Origin: Arthrobacter sp.
GTDB lineage: Bacteria > Actinomycetota > Actinomycetes > Actinomycetales > Micrococcaceae
NCBI RefSeq assembly: GCF_031179985.1
Contig: NZ_JAPSHJ010000011.1
Span: 43,207-107,206, forward strand
Direction of reading: 5' to 3'
DNA: 64,000 bases
The notes below the pieces were generated by a model. That model saw only the letters and a list, made by a program, of their open reading frames with translations, had not been told where the DNA came from and ran no database searches. This document shows positions 9,271 to 19,692 of this stretch, in pieces. A program made the position numbers and the translations under genes. Position 1 is the first letter of the stretch; the number at the start of each line of letters is the position of its first letter.

Positions 9271-11337
9271 TTACTTTTTGAGGGACGCCGCGATTTGCTG
9301 CATGACAGTGTTGTCGGCCAGCGTGGTGGCGTCTCCGACGTCGCGGCCTTCGGCGACGTCTTTGAGAAGGCGGCGCATGATTTTTCCTGAGCGGGTTTTG
9401 GGCAGTTCCGGCACGATAAGGATTGTTTTGGGTTTGGCTATGGGGCCGATTTCCTGGCCGACGTGGTTGCGGAGTTCCTGGACCATGGCGTCCCCGGTGT
9501 CAACGGCGTCCCCACGGAGGATGACGAACGCGACGATTGCCTGCCCGGTGGTGGGATCCGTGGCGCCGACCACGGCAGCCTCGGCAACGGCGGGGTGGGA
9601 GACGAGGGCCGATTCAATTTCGGTGGTCGAGAGGCGGTGCCCCGAGATGTTCATGACGTCATCAACCCGCCCCAGGAGCCAGATATCGCCGTCGTCGTCC
9701 TTTTTGGCGCCGTCGCCGGCAAAGTACATGTTTTCGAACCGCGACCAGTACGTTTCCTTGAACCGCTGGGGGTCACCCCAGATCCCGCGGAGCATCGCGG
9801 GCCAGGGTTCGCGGATGACGAGGTAACCGCCCGAGCCGTTGGGTACTGACTCGCCTTGCTCGTCCACAACATCCACGGCGATGCCGGGCAGCGGTGTTTG
9901 GGCGGAGCCCGGTTTCGTGGCGGTGACCCCTGGCAGGGGTGCGATCATTTGTGCCCCGGTTTCGGTCTGCCACCAGGTATCAACGATGGGCGCCCTGTTT
10001 CCGCCGATGACGTCGCGGTACCACATCCACGCCTCGGGGTTGATGGGTTCCCCGACTGATCCAAGGACACGAATGGAGGAGAGATCGTACTTGGCGGGGA
10101 TGTCCTTGCCCCATTTCATGAAGGTCCTGATGGCGGTGGGGGCGGTGTAGAGGATGGAGACTTTGTATTTTTCGATGATTTCCCACCACCGGCCCTGGTG
10201 CGGGGAGTCCGGGGTACCTTCGTACATCACCTGGGTGGCACCGTTGATCAGCGGTGCATAGGCGACGTAGGAGTGCCCGGTGACCCAGCCGACGTCCGCG
10301 GTGCACCAGTACACATCTGTCTCGGGGTGCAGGTCGAAGACGGCCCTGTGGGTGTAGGCGGTCTGGGTGAGGTAGCCGCCGGTGGTGTGCAGGATGCCTT
10401 TTGGCTTACCTGTCGTTCCGGAGGTGTAGAGGATGAACAGCGGGTGTTCGGCGTCGTGCCCTACCGCGGTGTGCTGGGTTGAGGCGGCGCCGACGGTGTC
10501 TTCCCACCAGTGGTCCCGGCCCTCGTGCCAGTCCACGCCCTGGCCGTTGCGTTTGACCACGATGACGTTCCGGACGGTGTGCCCGGCTCCGCTTCCCTCT
10601 TGAGACAACGCGTCGTCGACGGCGGGTTTGAGGGCGCTGGGCTTGCCGCGCCGGTAGGTGCCGTCCGCGGTGACGACGAGTTTGGCTTCGGCGTCCTCGA
10701 TCCGGGAGCGCAACGCGTCGGCTGAGAAGCCACCGAACACCACTGAGTGCACGGCGCCGATCCGGGCGCAGGCCAGCAGGGTGATGACGGCCTCGGGGAT
10801 CATGGGCAGGTACACGGCAACCCGGTCGCCCTTGGCCACGCCCAGGGACTCGAAAGCGTTCGCGGCTTTTTTGACCTCGTCCGTGAGTTGGGCGTAGGTG
10901 TAGGTGCGGGTATCGCCGGGTTCGCCCTCGAAGTGAATGGCCACCCGGTCCCCAAGTCCGTTCTCGACGTGCCGGTCCAGGGCGTTGTACGCGGCGTTGA
11001 CCTTACCGCCCACGAACCATTTCGCGAACGGCGGTGTGGACCAGTCCAGCGCCTGGGTGAAGTCCTGATCCCAGGTCAGCAACTCCCGGGCCTGCCTGGA
11101 CCAAAAGGCGGGGCGGTCGGCGTCGGCCTCTGCGTAATCCGCCTCCGTCACCACAGCATTGGCAGCGAACTCCTCCGACGGCGGGAAGCGGCGATCCTCA
11201 TGCAGCAGGTTCTCAAATGCGTCCCCCTGCCGGGCAGGCTGGTCGGACGAAGCCCGGACGGCTGCGGCGTCCGCTTCTGTTCCTCCGGACTCTGCGGGGG
11301 CGGCGATAGCAGCAGAGCTTGGCGTTTCCTGGGACAT
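9271..11337 (-). CDS. acs: Acetyl-CoA synthetase (acetate-CoA ligase)
   Basis: Cytoplasmic AMP-forming acetate-CoA ligase, about 688 aa, converting acetate, ATP and CoA to acetyl-CoA. Visible signatures are the N-terminal ACAS region ([12 protein letters not shown]), the ATP loop [18 protein letters not shown], the adenylation motif [10 protein letters not shown], and the C-terminal [11 protein letters not shown] with the lysine that is acetylated in regulated enzymes. The ATG at 11337 (MSQETPSS) has GAGG six bases upstream and is preferred over 11352. A long upstream region with overlapping inverted repeats (11471-11498) suggests regulated expression. Confidence 0.96.
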   Translation of the reverse strand: MSQETPSSAAIAAPAESGGTEADAAAVRASSDQPARQGDAFENLLHEDRRFPPSEEFAANAVVTEADYAEADADRPAFWSRQARELLTWDQDFTQALDWSTPPFAKWFVGGKVNAAYNALDRHVENGLGDRVAIHFEGEPGDTRTYTYAQLTDEVKKAANAFESLGVAKGDRVAVYLPMIPEAVITLLACARIGAVHSVVFGGFSADALRSRIEDAEAKLVVTADGTYRRGKPSALKPAVDDALSQEGSGAGHTVRNVIVVKRNGQGVDWHEGRDHWWEDTVGAASTQHTAVGHDAEHPLFILYTSGTTGKPKGILHTTGGYLTQTAYTHRAVFDLHPETDVYWCTADVGWVTGHSYVAYAPLINGATQVMYEGTPDSPHQGRWWEIIEKYKVSILYTAPTAIRTFMKWGKDIPAKYDLSSIRVLGSVGEPINPEAWMWYRDVIGGNRAPIVDTWWQTETGAQMIAPLPGVTATKPGSAQTPLPGIAVDVVDEQGESVPNGSGGYLVIREPWPAMLRGIWGDPQRFKETYWSRFENMYFAGDGAKKDDDGDIWLLGRVDDVMNISGHRLSTTEIESALVSHPAVAEAAVVGATDPTTGQAIVAFVILRGDAVDTGDAMVQELRNHVGQEIGPIAKPKTILIVPELPKTRSGKIMRRLLKDVAEGRDVGDATTLADNTVMQQIAASLKK

Positions 11338-11755
11338 GGTGAACCTCATCATTCATCGATCTTTGCTGAGCGGAACTCCTGCGCGGCCGTCCGTCCGGTC
11401 GTAGACCGAGGACAGCGGCCCGCCATGGAAATTCCGCAAAGAGCTGTTCCGAAATACACACTAACGCTTGCTCACGACTGTGAGTGGCGCGGCTCACAAA
11501 GTCCGCCACGAGCGGCATTTATTAAGCGCTGAACGGTGCTGTCCCGGGTCACAAGGCCCCTGCGCTCCCGGCCAGTCAGCTAGTGATCGGCGGGGCACTT
11601 GGCTAGGCTGAGATGGAATCGTGACATCCGAGGGAGCCATCCGAGGGAGCATTGGGCCGATAGCGGTCCAGCTTGTGTCTGCCGCAGGCAGCACTATCCA
11701 GGCGGCACTATCAGACGGCCCTGTCCAGAGTGCCGTCATGCGAAGGAGAACAAAA
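11338..11755. other. Divergent intergenic region between acs and a membrane-protein gene
   Basis: 418 bp with no credible gene. Besides the inverted repeats at 11471-11498 it holds a short direct repeat, ATCCGAGGGAGC, twice around 11627-11655. The frame that joins the downstream gene is open through part of this stretch, but the strong ribosome site at 11756 argues it is untranslated. Confidence 0.5.
11471..11498. promoter_or_regulatory. Overlapping inverted repeats upstream of acs
   Basis: CTCACGACTGTGAG (11471-11484) and TGTGAGTGGCGCGGCTCACA (11479-11498) are both perfect inverted repeats that share the central GTGAG half. Half-sites resemble Crp/GlxR boxes (TGTGA/TCACA), but the spacing is 10 in the second repeat rather than 6. 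They lie 134-161 bp before the acs start and are likely regulator sites; the protein is unknown. Confidence 0.4.
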
Positions 11756-13213
11756 ATGAATGAGCAACGTGGCCAGCAGGACGCCGCCCCAGAGAACCGG
11801 GTCCCGCAGTCTGCCGAGGATTCCCGGACCGGCACGTCCCAAACCAATATCTCCCAGCCCAGCGCCTCCCCAACGAACTACTCGCCAACGAATACTTCCC
11901 AGCCACTGGATTCTGATCCCCGCAGCACGACGGCGGAGCCAGCCGCCGGCAGCCCTGTTTCAGGAAGTGCAGCTTCAGGAAGCGCAGCTTCAGGAAGCCA
12001 GGCGGCTAACACCGCTGCCACGCCCGGTACAGCAACGCCGGGTGCATCGACACCGGGCGAAAAGAAGCCCGTTGCTAAAAACGAGGCAGTTCTGGGCCAT
12101 TTCACCATCCGGGACCTTACTGTTTTCGCTTCGACGTTGACCCTGTTCGTGGCATCGCTCATTCCCATGTTCGCCGGGCGTTACAACCTCTGGAACATGG
12201 GAAGCCTCTTCTTCCTGGGTCTTGGGGTCATTCTCCCGTTGATTGTCACCGCACTCTTTGTGGCCCGACGTCTCACACCCGGTTCCAAGGTCCGGATCGG
12301 TTCGCTGTCCGTGGACCAGTTCGCCTCCGTCACAGCTTCTTTCGCCCTCGCCTTCTTTTTCCTGGCCGTCGCGGACGACTTCGCGCCCAGCCTTCTGGTG
12401 GGGCTGATCGGCTCCGTGGGACTTTTCTCCGCAACAGTGCTGGCACGGTTTATCCCCTATTTCGCGGGTGACTTCCTGGACCGGCGGGAAGAGCCGGCCC
12501 ATGTGATGGCGAGGGAATCCGTCGCTCCCGTACGGAAGCCGCATGCGGCCAGAGCACCTAAACCCGCCAGGGAACCAAAGCAGGTCAAAGAAGCGCTGGC
12601 CAGAATCCTGCCCGGCAGGGGAGCCCGCACGACGCCGGACAGTCCGTCAGCGCGGCCGTCCGCTGCCCGCGCTGGAACGGCCGGCGCAACCGCTGTCGGC
12701 GGACCAGCTGTAGGCGGACCGGCAGGGGGCGGACCGGGTGCCGGAGTCGCAGAGGCAGGTCGACAAGGTACGGCTGCTACCTCCCGTCCGACTGAGGCGG
12801 AGCAGACCCAAGCGGCCGCCGTCGTTCCTTCCTCCGCAGCGGAGGAGACCAGGACCTCGGCGCTGCCCACCACCCGCTCCACCGCTGGTGCAACCGCTGT
12901 TCCCGGACCTGCAGCGGCCACGCCCGCGACGACGGTGACTCCCCAGGTAAGGTCCCAGGAGCCCATCGGCGCCACCGTGGATCCGGCTCACCGGCCTGAA
13001 CAAGATGAAGACCAGCCCGTGCAGGAGGCTTTCTGGTTCGCTGTGGCTCAGCCCCGCACTGCCTTTGACGAAGCAACCGGGGCGCCCGCCTTCATCATCG
13101 AGCCTGGCGGTTGGGTGCTTGCACTTGAGGACCGCGGCAACGAGTTCCTCGTTCAGCACACGGACGGCCGGCTTGGCGTCTTGCGGGATCTCAGCAACAT
13201 CGAACGCGGCTAG
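11756..13213 (+). CDS. Proline/alanine-rich four-helix membrane protein of unknown function
   Basis: 485 aa, function not recognised. Three parts are visible: a Ser/Thr/Pro/Ala-rich cytoplasmic N-terminus of about 100 residues with SGSAASGS-type repeats; four membrane segments between about 112 and 240 ([69 protein letters not shown]); and a long Pro/Ala/Gly-rich linker ending in a conserved-looking C-terminal 60 residues ([32 protein letters not shown]). AAGGAGAA before the ATG at 11756 fixes the start. It directly precedes nth. Low-complexity linkers suggest a scaffold or envelope role, but this is a guess. Confidence 0.8.
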   Translation: MNEQRGQQDAAPENRVPQSAEDSRTGTSQTNISQPSASPTNYSPTNTSQPLDSDPRSTTAEPAAGSPVSGSAASGSAASGSQAANTAATPGTATPGASTPGEKKPVAKNEAVLGHFTIRDLTVFASTLTLFVASLIPMFAGRYNLWNMGSLFFLGLGVILPLIVTALFVARRLTPGSKVRIGSLSVDQFASVTASFALAFFFLAVADDFAPSLLVGLIGSVGLFSATVLARFIPYFAGDFLDRREEPAHVMARESVAPVRKPHAARAPKPAREPKQVKEALARILPGRGARTTPDSPSARPSAARAGTAGATAVGGPAVGGPAGGGPGAGVAEAGRQGTAATSRPTEAEQTQAAAVVPSSAAEETRTSALPTTRSTAGATAVPGPAAATPATTVTPQVRSQEPIGATVDPAHRPEQDEDQPVQEAFWFAVAQPRTAFDEATGAPAFIIEPGGWVLALEDRGNEFLVQHTDGRLGVLRDLSNIERG

Positions 13214-13221
13214 CGGACACC

Positions 13222-14097
13222 GTGGACCTGGATTCCGGCCAGCAGCCAGAAGCTGAGCTCCCTGCGGAGGAAAAGCAGGGGGCCAGGCCGCGCCGTGGCG
13301 CAACGTCAGTGAGGCCGGTCGAATCCATGTTGGCCCAAAAGCGGCGTGCCCGCAGGATTAACCGGGAGCTGGCGAAGGTTTACCCCTACGCCCATGCAGA
13401 GCTGGACTTCCGCAACCCGTTTGAGCTGTTGGTGGCAACTGTCCTCTCCGCCCAGACCACAGATGTCACCGTCAACCAGGTCACCCCAGTCCTGTTCGCC
13501 CGTTACCCTGATGCTCGCAGCATGGCCGAGGCACCGATGGAGGAGCTCGAAACTCTCATCAAGCCCACAGGGTTCTTCCGCGCCAAGACGCGGAGCCTCC
13601 TTGCATTGTCCACCCGGCTCGTTGATGAGTACGACGGCGTTGTGCCCGGCCGCCTTGAAGATCTGGTCACGCTCCCTGGAGTGGGGCGGAAGACGGCCAA
13701 TGTGGTGCTTGGCAATGCGTTTGGTATCCCCGGGATCACGGTGGATACCCATTTCGGGCGACTGGCCCGCCGTTTCGGCTGGACCACATCCGATGACCCG
13801 GTGAAGGTCGAATCGGATGTCGCCGAGCTTTTCGAGCCAAGGGACTGGACCATGCTGTCCCACCGTGTGGTGTTCCACGGCCGACGTGTTTGCCACGCTA
13901 AGAGACCAGCGTGCGGTGCGTGCGCGGTGGCTGACTGGTGCCCCAGCTATGGCATGGGCGAGAAAGATCCGCAGAAGGCAGCCAAGCTGCTGAAGTACGA
14001 ACTTGCTCCCGGAAACGAGGAGTTGCTGGCCCGTCTGCAGGCGGAAACCCACCGTGCGGCCGAGATCCGGATGGAATCCCAGAAGAGGCCGCAGTGA
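13222..14097 (+). CDS. nth: Endonuclease III (DNA glycosylase/AP lyase)
   Basis: Base-excision repair enzyme that removes oxidised pyrimidines. The helix-hairpin-helix [12 protein letters not shown] carries the catalytic lysine, VDTHFGR the catalytic aspartate, and a C-terminal 4Fe-4S loop has the C-x6-C-x2-C-x5-C spacing ([17 protein letters not shown]). The frame starts with GTG at 13222 after 8 bp of spacing; MLAQKRR at 13327 is a second possible start because the first 35 residues are non-conserved. It is translationally coupled to the Nudix gene by a GTGA overlap. Confidence 0.95.
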   Translation: MDLDSGQQPEAELPAEEKQGARPRRGATSVRPVESMLAQKRRARRINRELAKVYPYAHAELDFRNPFELLVATVLSAQTTDVTVNQVTPVLFARYPDARSMAEAPMEELETLIKPTGFFRAKTRSLLALSTRLVDEYDGVVPGRLEDLVTLPGVGRKTANVVLGNAFGIPGITVDTHFGRLARRFGWTTSDDPVKVESDVAELFEPRDWTMLSHRVVFHGRRVCHAKRPACGACAVADWCPSYGMGEKDPQKAAKLLKYELAPGNEELLARLQAETHRAAEIRMESQKRPQ

Positions 14098-14771
14098 CAG
14101 CCCGGCAGGATCTTCTTGACCTCGTCGCGGCCATCGAATCCGGGGCCGGACCTGCCCCGGATCCGCGGTGGCGTGAGCTTTCGGTGGACCCGGCGGTGGT
14201 GCGCAAAGCCGCGGTCCTGATGCTTTTCGGTGTCCTGGACAAGGTTCCCGCGGCCTCGGAAAAGAAGCTGGCTCCGGCTCATCTTGATGTCCTGCTGTTG
14301 CAACGCGCCAACACGCTGGTGGACCACCCAGGCCAGGTCGCGTTTCCAGGGGGCGGCATTGATCCCGGTGAGACCCCGGTGGAGGCCGCCCTCCGTGAAG
14401 CCGAGGAAGAGACGGGGCTGGACAGCGCCGGCGTGGAAGTCCTGGGCGTCATGCCGGAACTCGCACTTCCGCGCGGGAACTTCCTGGTGACGCCGGTCCT
14501 GGCCTGGTGGGCATCACCGTCCCCGGTGCGGGTAGTGGACTATGCGGAATCATCTCAGGTCTTCCGGATCCCGGTCAGGGATCTGCTCGATCCCGAAAAC
14601 CGGCGAATGGCCACGGTGACCAGGCGGGGCGAAACTTTCCACAGCCCGGCGTTCACTGTCAACGGGGTGGTTGTCTGGGGCTTTACAGGACTTATCCTGA
14701 ACCAACTGTTTGATCAGCTGGGATGGTCAGTACCTTGGGACAGGTCCCGGCTGATCCCGATAGAACCGTAG
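14094..14771 (+). CDS. Nudix hydrolase, CoA pyrophosphatase-like
   Basis: 225 aa. The full Nudix box is present ([20 protein letters not shown] followed by TGL), preceded by [10 protein letters not shown] as in the CoA-pyrophosphatase/NudL branch. The GTG at 14094 overlaps the nth stop by GTGA and AGAGG lies upstream, so the longer in-frame extension inside nth is rejected. Likely clears CoA or nucleotide derivatives; exact substrate inferred from the UPF0035-like motif only. Confidence 0.9.
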   Translation: MTARQDLLDLVAAIESGAGPAPDPRWRELSVDPAVVRKAAVLMLFGVLDKVPAASEKKLAPAHLDVLLLQRANTLVDHPGQVAFPGGGIDPGETPVEAALREAEEETGLDSAGVEVLGVMPELALPRGNFLVTPVLAWWASPSPVRVVDYAESSQVFRIPVRDLLDPENRRMATVTRRGETFHSPAFTVNGVVVWGFTGLILNQLFDQLGWSVPWDRSRLIPIEP

Positions 14772-14843
14772 AACCCTGAAAGCCAACGTCCCCCTTCGGC
14801 CAGTCAGCAGTTCCAGCCATGAGTTTCAGCCGGAAACCCTTTC

Positions 14844-15035
14844 CTAGCCGGAGACCTTCGGGGCGGAGCAATCAACAATCAGCCCCGTTGCTGCGTTCTC
14901 CCTGACGGCCATAATCCCCGCAGCCACTCCTTTGAGTGTTTTGAAAGCCGGCGACAGTGCAACCACTGATCCGTCCTCTGCAGTGAGCCGGAAGTGGAAT
15001 GCCTCGTGTCCCTCTATTTCAAATCTTCCAGCCAT
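14844..15035 (-). CDS. DUF1508 (YegP-like) small protein
   Basis: 63 aa. It matches the single-repeat DUF1508 pattern: FHFRLTAEDGSVVALSPAF, then GVAAGIMAVRENA. These small proteins fold as beta-beta-beta-alpha units; function is not established. It lies alone between the Nudix gene and the polymerase gene. Confidence 0.8.
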   Translation of the reverse strand: MAGRFEIEGHEAFHFRLTAEDGSVVALSPAFKTLKGVAAGIMAVRENAATGLIVDCSAPKVSG

Positions 15036-15188
15036 GGCTGTTATTTCCCCCTGGCAAATGCTCCCCCTTGTATCGCATGGTGCTGGTCGGCTGAGCTCTT
15101 ACGGCAAACTGACCACAGTCGACAGTTCCGTTGCTGTAACGGGCTATTCAATGCTACTGGCGGGTAAGTGACAAAGAGTGTCTCGCGA

Positions 15189-16895
15189 CTACTTCGCTTT
15201 GTCATAGGAGTCGGTCACAGCAATGCTGACAGGGAATTCGACGGGGATCCTTCCGAAAAGCAATTCCTTGGCTGCGCTTGCCGCCTCTTCAATGGCAGCG
15301 ATGCTTGCCTCCACTGCATTATCGGGGCTGTGGACCATCACCTCGTCGTGGAGGAAGAACACGAGTTCCCCGGCAGGTGAGCCGTCGGAGCGCAAGGTGC
15401 GCAGCCGCCGTCGTAATTCGGCCAGCCAGCACGCAGCCCAGTCCGCCGCGGAGCCCTGGACCACAAAATTTCGAGTGAATCGACCGCGGGATCTGGCTAT
15501 CGAGTCCGCACTGCGCTGTTCATCGGCTGTCGCAGTCTGCTGGCTTAGGAGCCACCTTTCTGAGGGTGGCGGGCTGCTCCGGCCCAACCGGGAAGTCACC
15601 GTTTTTCCTGCCTCGCCATCGCGGGCGGCGCGTTCAACGAGGCCCACGGCACGGGGATACGTCTTAGTGAGCTGCGGCATGAGCCGCCCTGATTCACCCG
15701 ATGTCGCACCGTACATGGCGCCAAGCATGGCAATTTTCGCCTTTGCCCGGTCGCCGCCAAAACCCTGTGCTGCAACCCCGGCGTACAGATCCTTATCCTT
15801 CGCGGCCTCGGCCATCACCGTGTCCTGGGAAAGGGCCACCAATACCCGCGGCTCCAACTGTGAGGCGTCCGCCACGATGAGCTTATGGCCGGGATCTGCA
15901 TGCACAGCTCCGCGGATCTGGTGCGGAATCTGCAGCGCACCGCCGCCACGCGATGCCCAGCGGCCGGAAACCACTCCGCCCACCACATACTCAGGCCGGA
16001 AGCGGCCGCCGTCCACCCAGGCATCCAACCAGGCCCAACCATTAGCCGTGTGGAGGCGGGAGAGTTTTTTGTACTCAAGAAGCGGGCCGATGGCCGGATG
16101 ACCGGACTGCTTCAGCTCCCATTGCCTGGTGGTTTTGACCTCAATCCCGTTGCGGTGCAGCGAACGCATAAGGTCCTGAGGCGAATCCGGGTTCAGGGAC
16201 GGTGAGTTGAGCAGATTTCTGAGCTCGGCGGTGAGGGCTTCGAGTTTCGCTGGGCGCTGGCCATTCGCAGGACGCGGTCCAAGATAGTCCACCAGGATTT
16301 TCTCGTGGAGTTCTACCCGCCAAGGCACGCCGGTATGCTGCATCTCTGCCGCAATCATGGACCCGGCGGACTCGGCGGCGAGGAGCAGTTGGAGGCGCTG
16401 CCTCCTGTTCCCCTCGGTACTCGCGCCGTTGAGAGCGTTTTGCTGCGCTGCGAACTCCCTGCGGAGGTGCTCAATTGAGTGCTGCGCGGTGGTGGCAGGG
16501 CCAAGATGTTCGAACAGGGCCCCCTGTTCCTTGGGCGGCGGAGGCGGACGGAGCCCGGCGGGTGGCCCTTGAAGATCGTCGTCCTGGATAAGCTTCTCCG
16601 CCGTACAGGCATACTCAGTATGGGCGGTGAACTCCGAGTGGGCCAGGATCGCTCCGCACAGACTGAGGTCGTGGCACCGCTCCAGCTCAATGCCGGAACG
16701 CAGCAAACGCGGGTACCAGTCCTGTGTCCGGTTCCAGATCCAGCGGGGCCGGCGCTTCTCAAATTCACGCACGACGTCGGGGAGCTCGCCGAGGGCTATC
16801 AGTTGCGGTTCCGCATGGGCTGCTGCCGGTTCGCCTGCGGGAGTGAGTTGCTGAAGGGCTGCGCCGTCGGCGTGGGCGGCAAGCAGCAGATACAT
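15189..16895 (-). CDS. Short family A DNA polymerase (actinobacterial bifunctional exonuclease/polymerase type)
   Basis: 568 aa, far shorter than PolA (about 900). There is no 5'-3' exonuclease domain. The polymerase palm has motif A as DASQLEPR (canonical DYSQIELR), motif B as RAKAKIAMLGAMYG, and motif C as FLHDEV, so catalytic Asp and His-Asp-Glu are retained while motif A is altered. The N-terminal 180 residues align in layout with a 3'-5' exonuclease fold but I cannot see its DEDD acids clearly. It is probably an accessory translesion or repair polymerase found widely in actinobacteria. It is divergent from the ssd/tad operon. Confidence 0.88.
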   Translation of the reverse strand: MYLLLAAHADGAALQQLTPAGEPAAAHAEPQLIALGELPDVVREFEKRRPRWIWNRTQDWYPRLLRSGIELERCHDLSLCGAILAHSEFTAHTEYACTAEKLIQDDDLQGPPAGLRPPPPPKEQGALFEHLGPATTAQHSIEHLRREFAAQQNALNGASTEGNRRQRLQLLLAAESAGSMIAAEMQHTGVPWRVELHEKILVDYLGPRPANGQRPAKLEALTAELRNLLNSPSLNPDSPQDLMRSLHRNGIEVKTTRQWELKQSGHPAIGPLLEYKKLSRLHTANGWAWLDAWVDGGRFRPEYVVGGVVSGRWASRGGGALQIPHQIRGAVHADPGHKLIVADASQLEPRVLVALSQDTVMAEAAKDKDLYAGVAAQGFGGDRAKAKIAMLGAMYGATSGESGRLMPQLTKTYPRAVGLVERAARDGEAGKTVTSRLGRSSPPPSERWLLSQQTATADEQRSADSIARSRGRFTRNFVVQGSAADWAACWLAELRRRLRTLRSDGSPAGELVFFLHDEVMVHSPDNAVEASIAAIEEAASAAKELLFGRIPVEFPVSIAVTDSYDKAK

Positions 16896-17161
16896 GCATC
16901 AATTCTGCCTTGTGGTGCGGGACGTCCCTGACAGAACCGGTTCTATTGAGGACGTTCTGTGTCCGGATGCATTTGCTGCGGTCCGGGGACTCTTTGTTCT
17001 TTACCTGTATCGGACCCCTTGATTGGATCTGTTCCGGGCTTACGGGCTGGAGCTTGCTTCGCCTTTGTCCAGCACTTTGGGGTATCCGCCCTGACTGTGA
17101 CTTGTCCACATAGCCTCGATTTCGTCTTACGGGCAGTCTCCCGCCCCGGCAGGGTAGCGAT

Positions 17162-18430
17162 ATGAGCAGGCACCACCTCAAGCACCCTCCCCACAGTGAT
17201 CCATCGTCCGGCGCGGCATCACCAGCCGCTCAGGCAGATTTAACGGGTCGCGCCGCCATCGCCGCCCCCGCAGCACCAGCCGCCCCGACAGTGCTATCCA
17301 GTGCGGTGTCCGGCCGAACGGAAAGGGAAGCACTGTTTCGTCAAGGAACGCGGAGGCCATACACCGCGGGGGCTCCCTGGCTTCCTGACGAGGGATCGGA
17401 GACGTTGCTCGTCACCCGGTTTGATGTGCTCAGATCCGAGGTGGAGCGCATTGTGGCGGCAACAGGCGGGCAACTGCGAGTAGTAGGCGACGCCACCGAG
17501 GCCGCGCCCTTCTGGGATTCGGCCGCGGCAGTGTTGGTAGGAAGTGATGTGCGGGAGCTTCCTCCAAGGCGCCGCGGGCCTGCTGTCCTGGTAGGCCTCA
17601 GTGGAGAAGGCGACAGCCTGTGGCACCTGGCGGCAGCCCTGGGAGCAGAGCGTGTGGCTGTCCTGCCGGATGCGGCAACATGGCTCGCTGAGTACCTGAG
17701 CGGGGCCGGTTCACCGGAAGCAGGAGGTTTGGTGGTGGGGCTGACCGGGGGTTGTGGCGGGGCCGGTGCCACCACCGCAGCTATCTGGATAGCCCAGGCG
17801 GCGGCGGGGCTCGGAGCCCGGGTGCTCCTGGTGGACGGGGATTCCTGGGGAGGCGGCCTTGAATTGGCACTCGCAGCCGAGGAATCGGCGGGATTGCGCT
17901 GGCCCGACCTTTCGGATGCACGCGGGAGCATAAATCCCGAGCAGCTGAGCGATGCTTTGCCTGTGGCGGGAGGTTTTTCGTTTCTTTCCTGGCCCGGCAG
18001 CCGGGACCGCTCCGCAGTGGTGGAGCCCGGCACGGTCGCAGGAGTCCTCGACGCCGCCAGACGCGGCTATGAACTTGTGGTCGTGGATATCGGACGGGGT
18101 GCAGAACCGCTCCGGAACTTCGCTTGGGATTGCGATCGGCTTCTGCTCGTCGTGCCTGCCCAGCTGAAGGCCACCGTCGCTACAGCAAGGATCGTGCAGG
18201 AGCTTCCGCCGGTGGAAACGTCGTTGGTTGTGCGGGGAAAGGCGGGGGCAGCACTGGACGCCGGCCTGATAGCGGATTCGGTGGGGTTGCCCCTCCAAGC
18301 CATCTTGCCTGAGGTGAGGGGGACTGCGGGGGCTACTGAACAGGGTCGGTTACTGGAAGTCGGGCAGCGGAGGAATGTCCGCCGGTTTGTGGCATCGGTC
18401 CTGGAGCTTTTCGACGAGGAGGGGGCATGA
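17162..18430 (+). CDS. ssd: CpaE/TadZ-like septum-site-determining protein Ssd
   Basis: 422 aa MinD-superfamily protein opening the tad operon, like Ssd of mycobacteria. The N-terminal 150 residues resemble a receiver-like domain (TRFDVLRSEVERIV, VGSDVRELPPRR). The P-loop region reads VGLTGGCGGAGATTAA: the signature lysines of a deviant Walker A are absent, as in Ssd proteins, so ATP turnover is doubtful. VLLVDGDSWGGGLE follows. It overlaps tadA by ATGA. It probably places the Tad machine or affects septation. Confidence 0.87.
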   Translation: MSRHHLKHPPHSDPSSGAASPAAQADLTGRAAIAAPAAPAAPTVLSSAVSGRTEREALFRQGTRRPYTAGAPWLPDEGSETLLVTRFDVLRSEVERIVAATGGQLRVVGDATEAAPFWDSAAAVLVGSDVRELPPRRRGPAVLVGLSGEGDSLWHLAAALGAERVAVLPDAATWLAEYLSGAGSPEAGGLVVGLTGGCGGAGATTAAIWIAQAAAGLGARVLLVDGDSWGGGLELALAAEESAGLRWPDLSDARGSINPEQLSDALPVAGGFSFLSWPGSRDRSAVVEPGTVAGVLDAARRGYELVVVDIGRGAEPLRNFAWDCDRLLLVVPAQLKATVATARIVQELPPVETSLVVRGKAGAALDAGLIADSVGLPLQAILPEVRGTAGATEQGRLLEVGQRRNVRRFVASVLELFDEEGA

Positions 18431-19692
18431 CCCCCCGCCGAAACCAGCCCGGTTTTCCTTCTGCCCCCATCATTTCGGATGGTGGCCTCAGTCGTCGCAG
18501 GCAAAGCCGGTTGGTCGATGCCCGGCTGCTTGAATCCGTCCGTGAATCTGTCATGGCCGATTCCGGACCCGTCACCCCTTTGCGGGTGGCATCGGCAGTC
18601 CAGGCTTCGGGGCGGCTGCTCGGAACAGCAGGTTCCTTGGCGGCCGTGGAAAGCATCAGCGCTGAGCTCAACGGACTCGGGCCGCTGCAGGCGTTGGTCC
18701 GGGACCAGGCAGTGACTGACATCTTCGTGAATGCTCCGGACTCCGTCTGGCTGGACCGCGGCAAGGGCCTCGAGCGGGCTCCGGTCACCTTTTCCAACGA
18801 GGCCCAGGTACGTGCCCTTGCCGCGCGGCTCGTAGCTGCCGGAGGGCGCCGGCTGGATGACGGTTCTCCGTGCGTGGACGTCAGACTCGATGGCGGTTAT
18901 CGCGTCCATGCCGTTCTTCCTCCAATCTCTACCAGGGGAACACTTTTATCGGTGCGGATCCGGCGGGATCAGGTGTTTTCGCTCGACGAACTCAGGCAAG
19001 GCGGAATGTTCGGGCCCCTTGGCCAGCAGGTGCTTGAACGGATGGTGACGCACCGGTTGAGTTTTCTGATCAGCGGGGCCACAGGATCCGGGAAAACCAC
19101 GCTCCTTTCAACACTGCTGGGCTTGTGCCATCCCAGTGAGAGGCTGGTCCTGATCGAGGATGCATCGGAGCTGAATCCCGTGCATCCCCACGTGATCTGC
19201 CTGGAATCGAGGCACGGGAACCTGGAAGGCGGAGGCGCCATCGATCTGGGCGAACTGGTCCGGCAGGCACTGAGGATGCGGCCGGACCGGCTGGTGGTAG
19301 GTGAGTGCCGCGGGGCGGAGGTACGTGAGCTTCTGACAGCAATGAACACGGGCCATACCGGAGGAGGCGGCACCATTCATGCCAACGCGGCGGCAGCCGT
19401 TCCTGCGCGGCTTACGGCGCTGGGTGCGCTGGCGGGACTAAGCCAGAATGCGGTGCGTCTGCAGGCTGCCAGCGCCTTGGACGTCGTGGTCCATGTTGAA
19501 AGATCAGTCCATGGCAGGCAGCTGGCATGCATCGGCCTTATTGAGGATGGGGCGGACGGGTTGACCGTTTCCGCAGCACTGGAAATCCGTGGCAGTGAGC
19601 TGGGCCCGGGGCCGGCGTGGTCCGGATTGGCGAAACGCCTGGGACTGGAAGGGCGCGGGTTTGGGTTTGGGTACGGTAGGGAACCGGCGTGA
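18427..19692 (+). CDS. tadA: Tad pilus/secretion ATPase TadA (CpaF)
   Basis: 421 aa cytoplasmic hexameric ATPase driving Flp pilus assembly. Walker A is ISGATGSGKTTLLSTLL, the Asp/His boxes and Walker B region include LIEDASEL and RMRPDRLVVGECRGAEV, and the C-terminal arginine-rich part is normal. It overlaps both neighbours by 4 bp. Confidence 0.95.
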   Translation: MTPRRNQPGFPSAPIISDGGLSRRRQSRLVDARLLESVRESVMADSGPVTPLRVASAVQASGRLLGTAGSLAAVESISAELNGLGPLQALVRDQAVTDIFVNAPDSVWLDRGKGLERAPVTFSNEAQVRALAARLVAAGGRRLDDGSPCVDVRLDGGYRVHAVLPPISTRGTLLSVRIRRDQVFSLDELRQGGMFGPLGQQVLERMVTHRLSFLISGATGSGKTTLLSTLLGLCHPSERLVLIEDASELNPVHPHVICLESRHGNLEGGGAIDLGELVRQALRMRPDRLVVGECRGAEVRELLTAMNTGHTGGGGTIHANAAAAVPARLTALGALAGLSQNAVRLQAASALDVVVHVERSVHGRQLACIGLIEDGADGLTVSAALEIRGSELGPGPAWSGLAKRLGLEGRGFGFGYGREPA

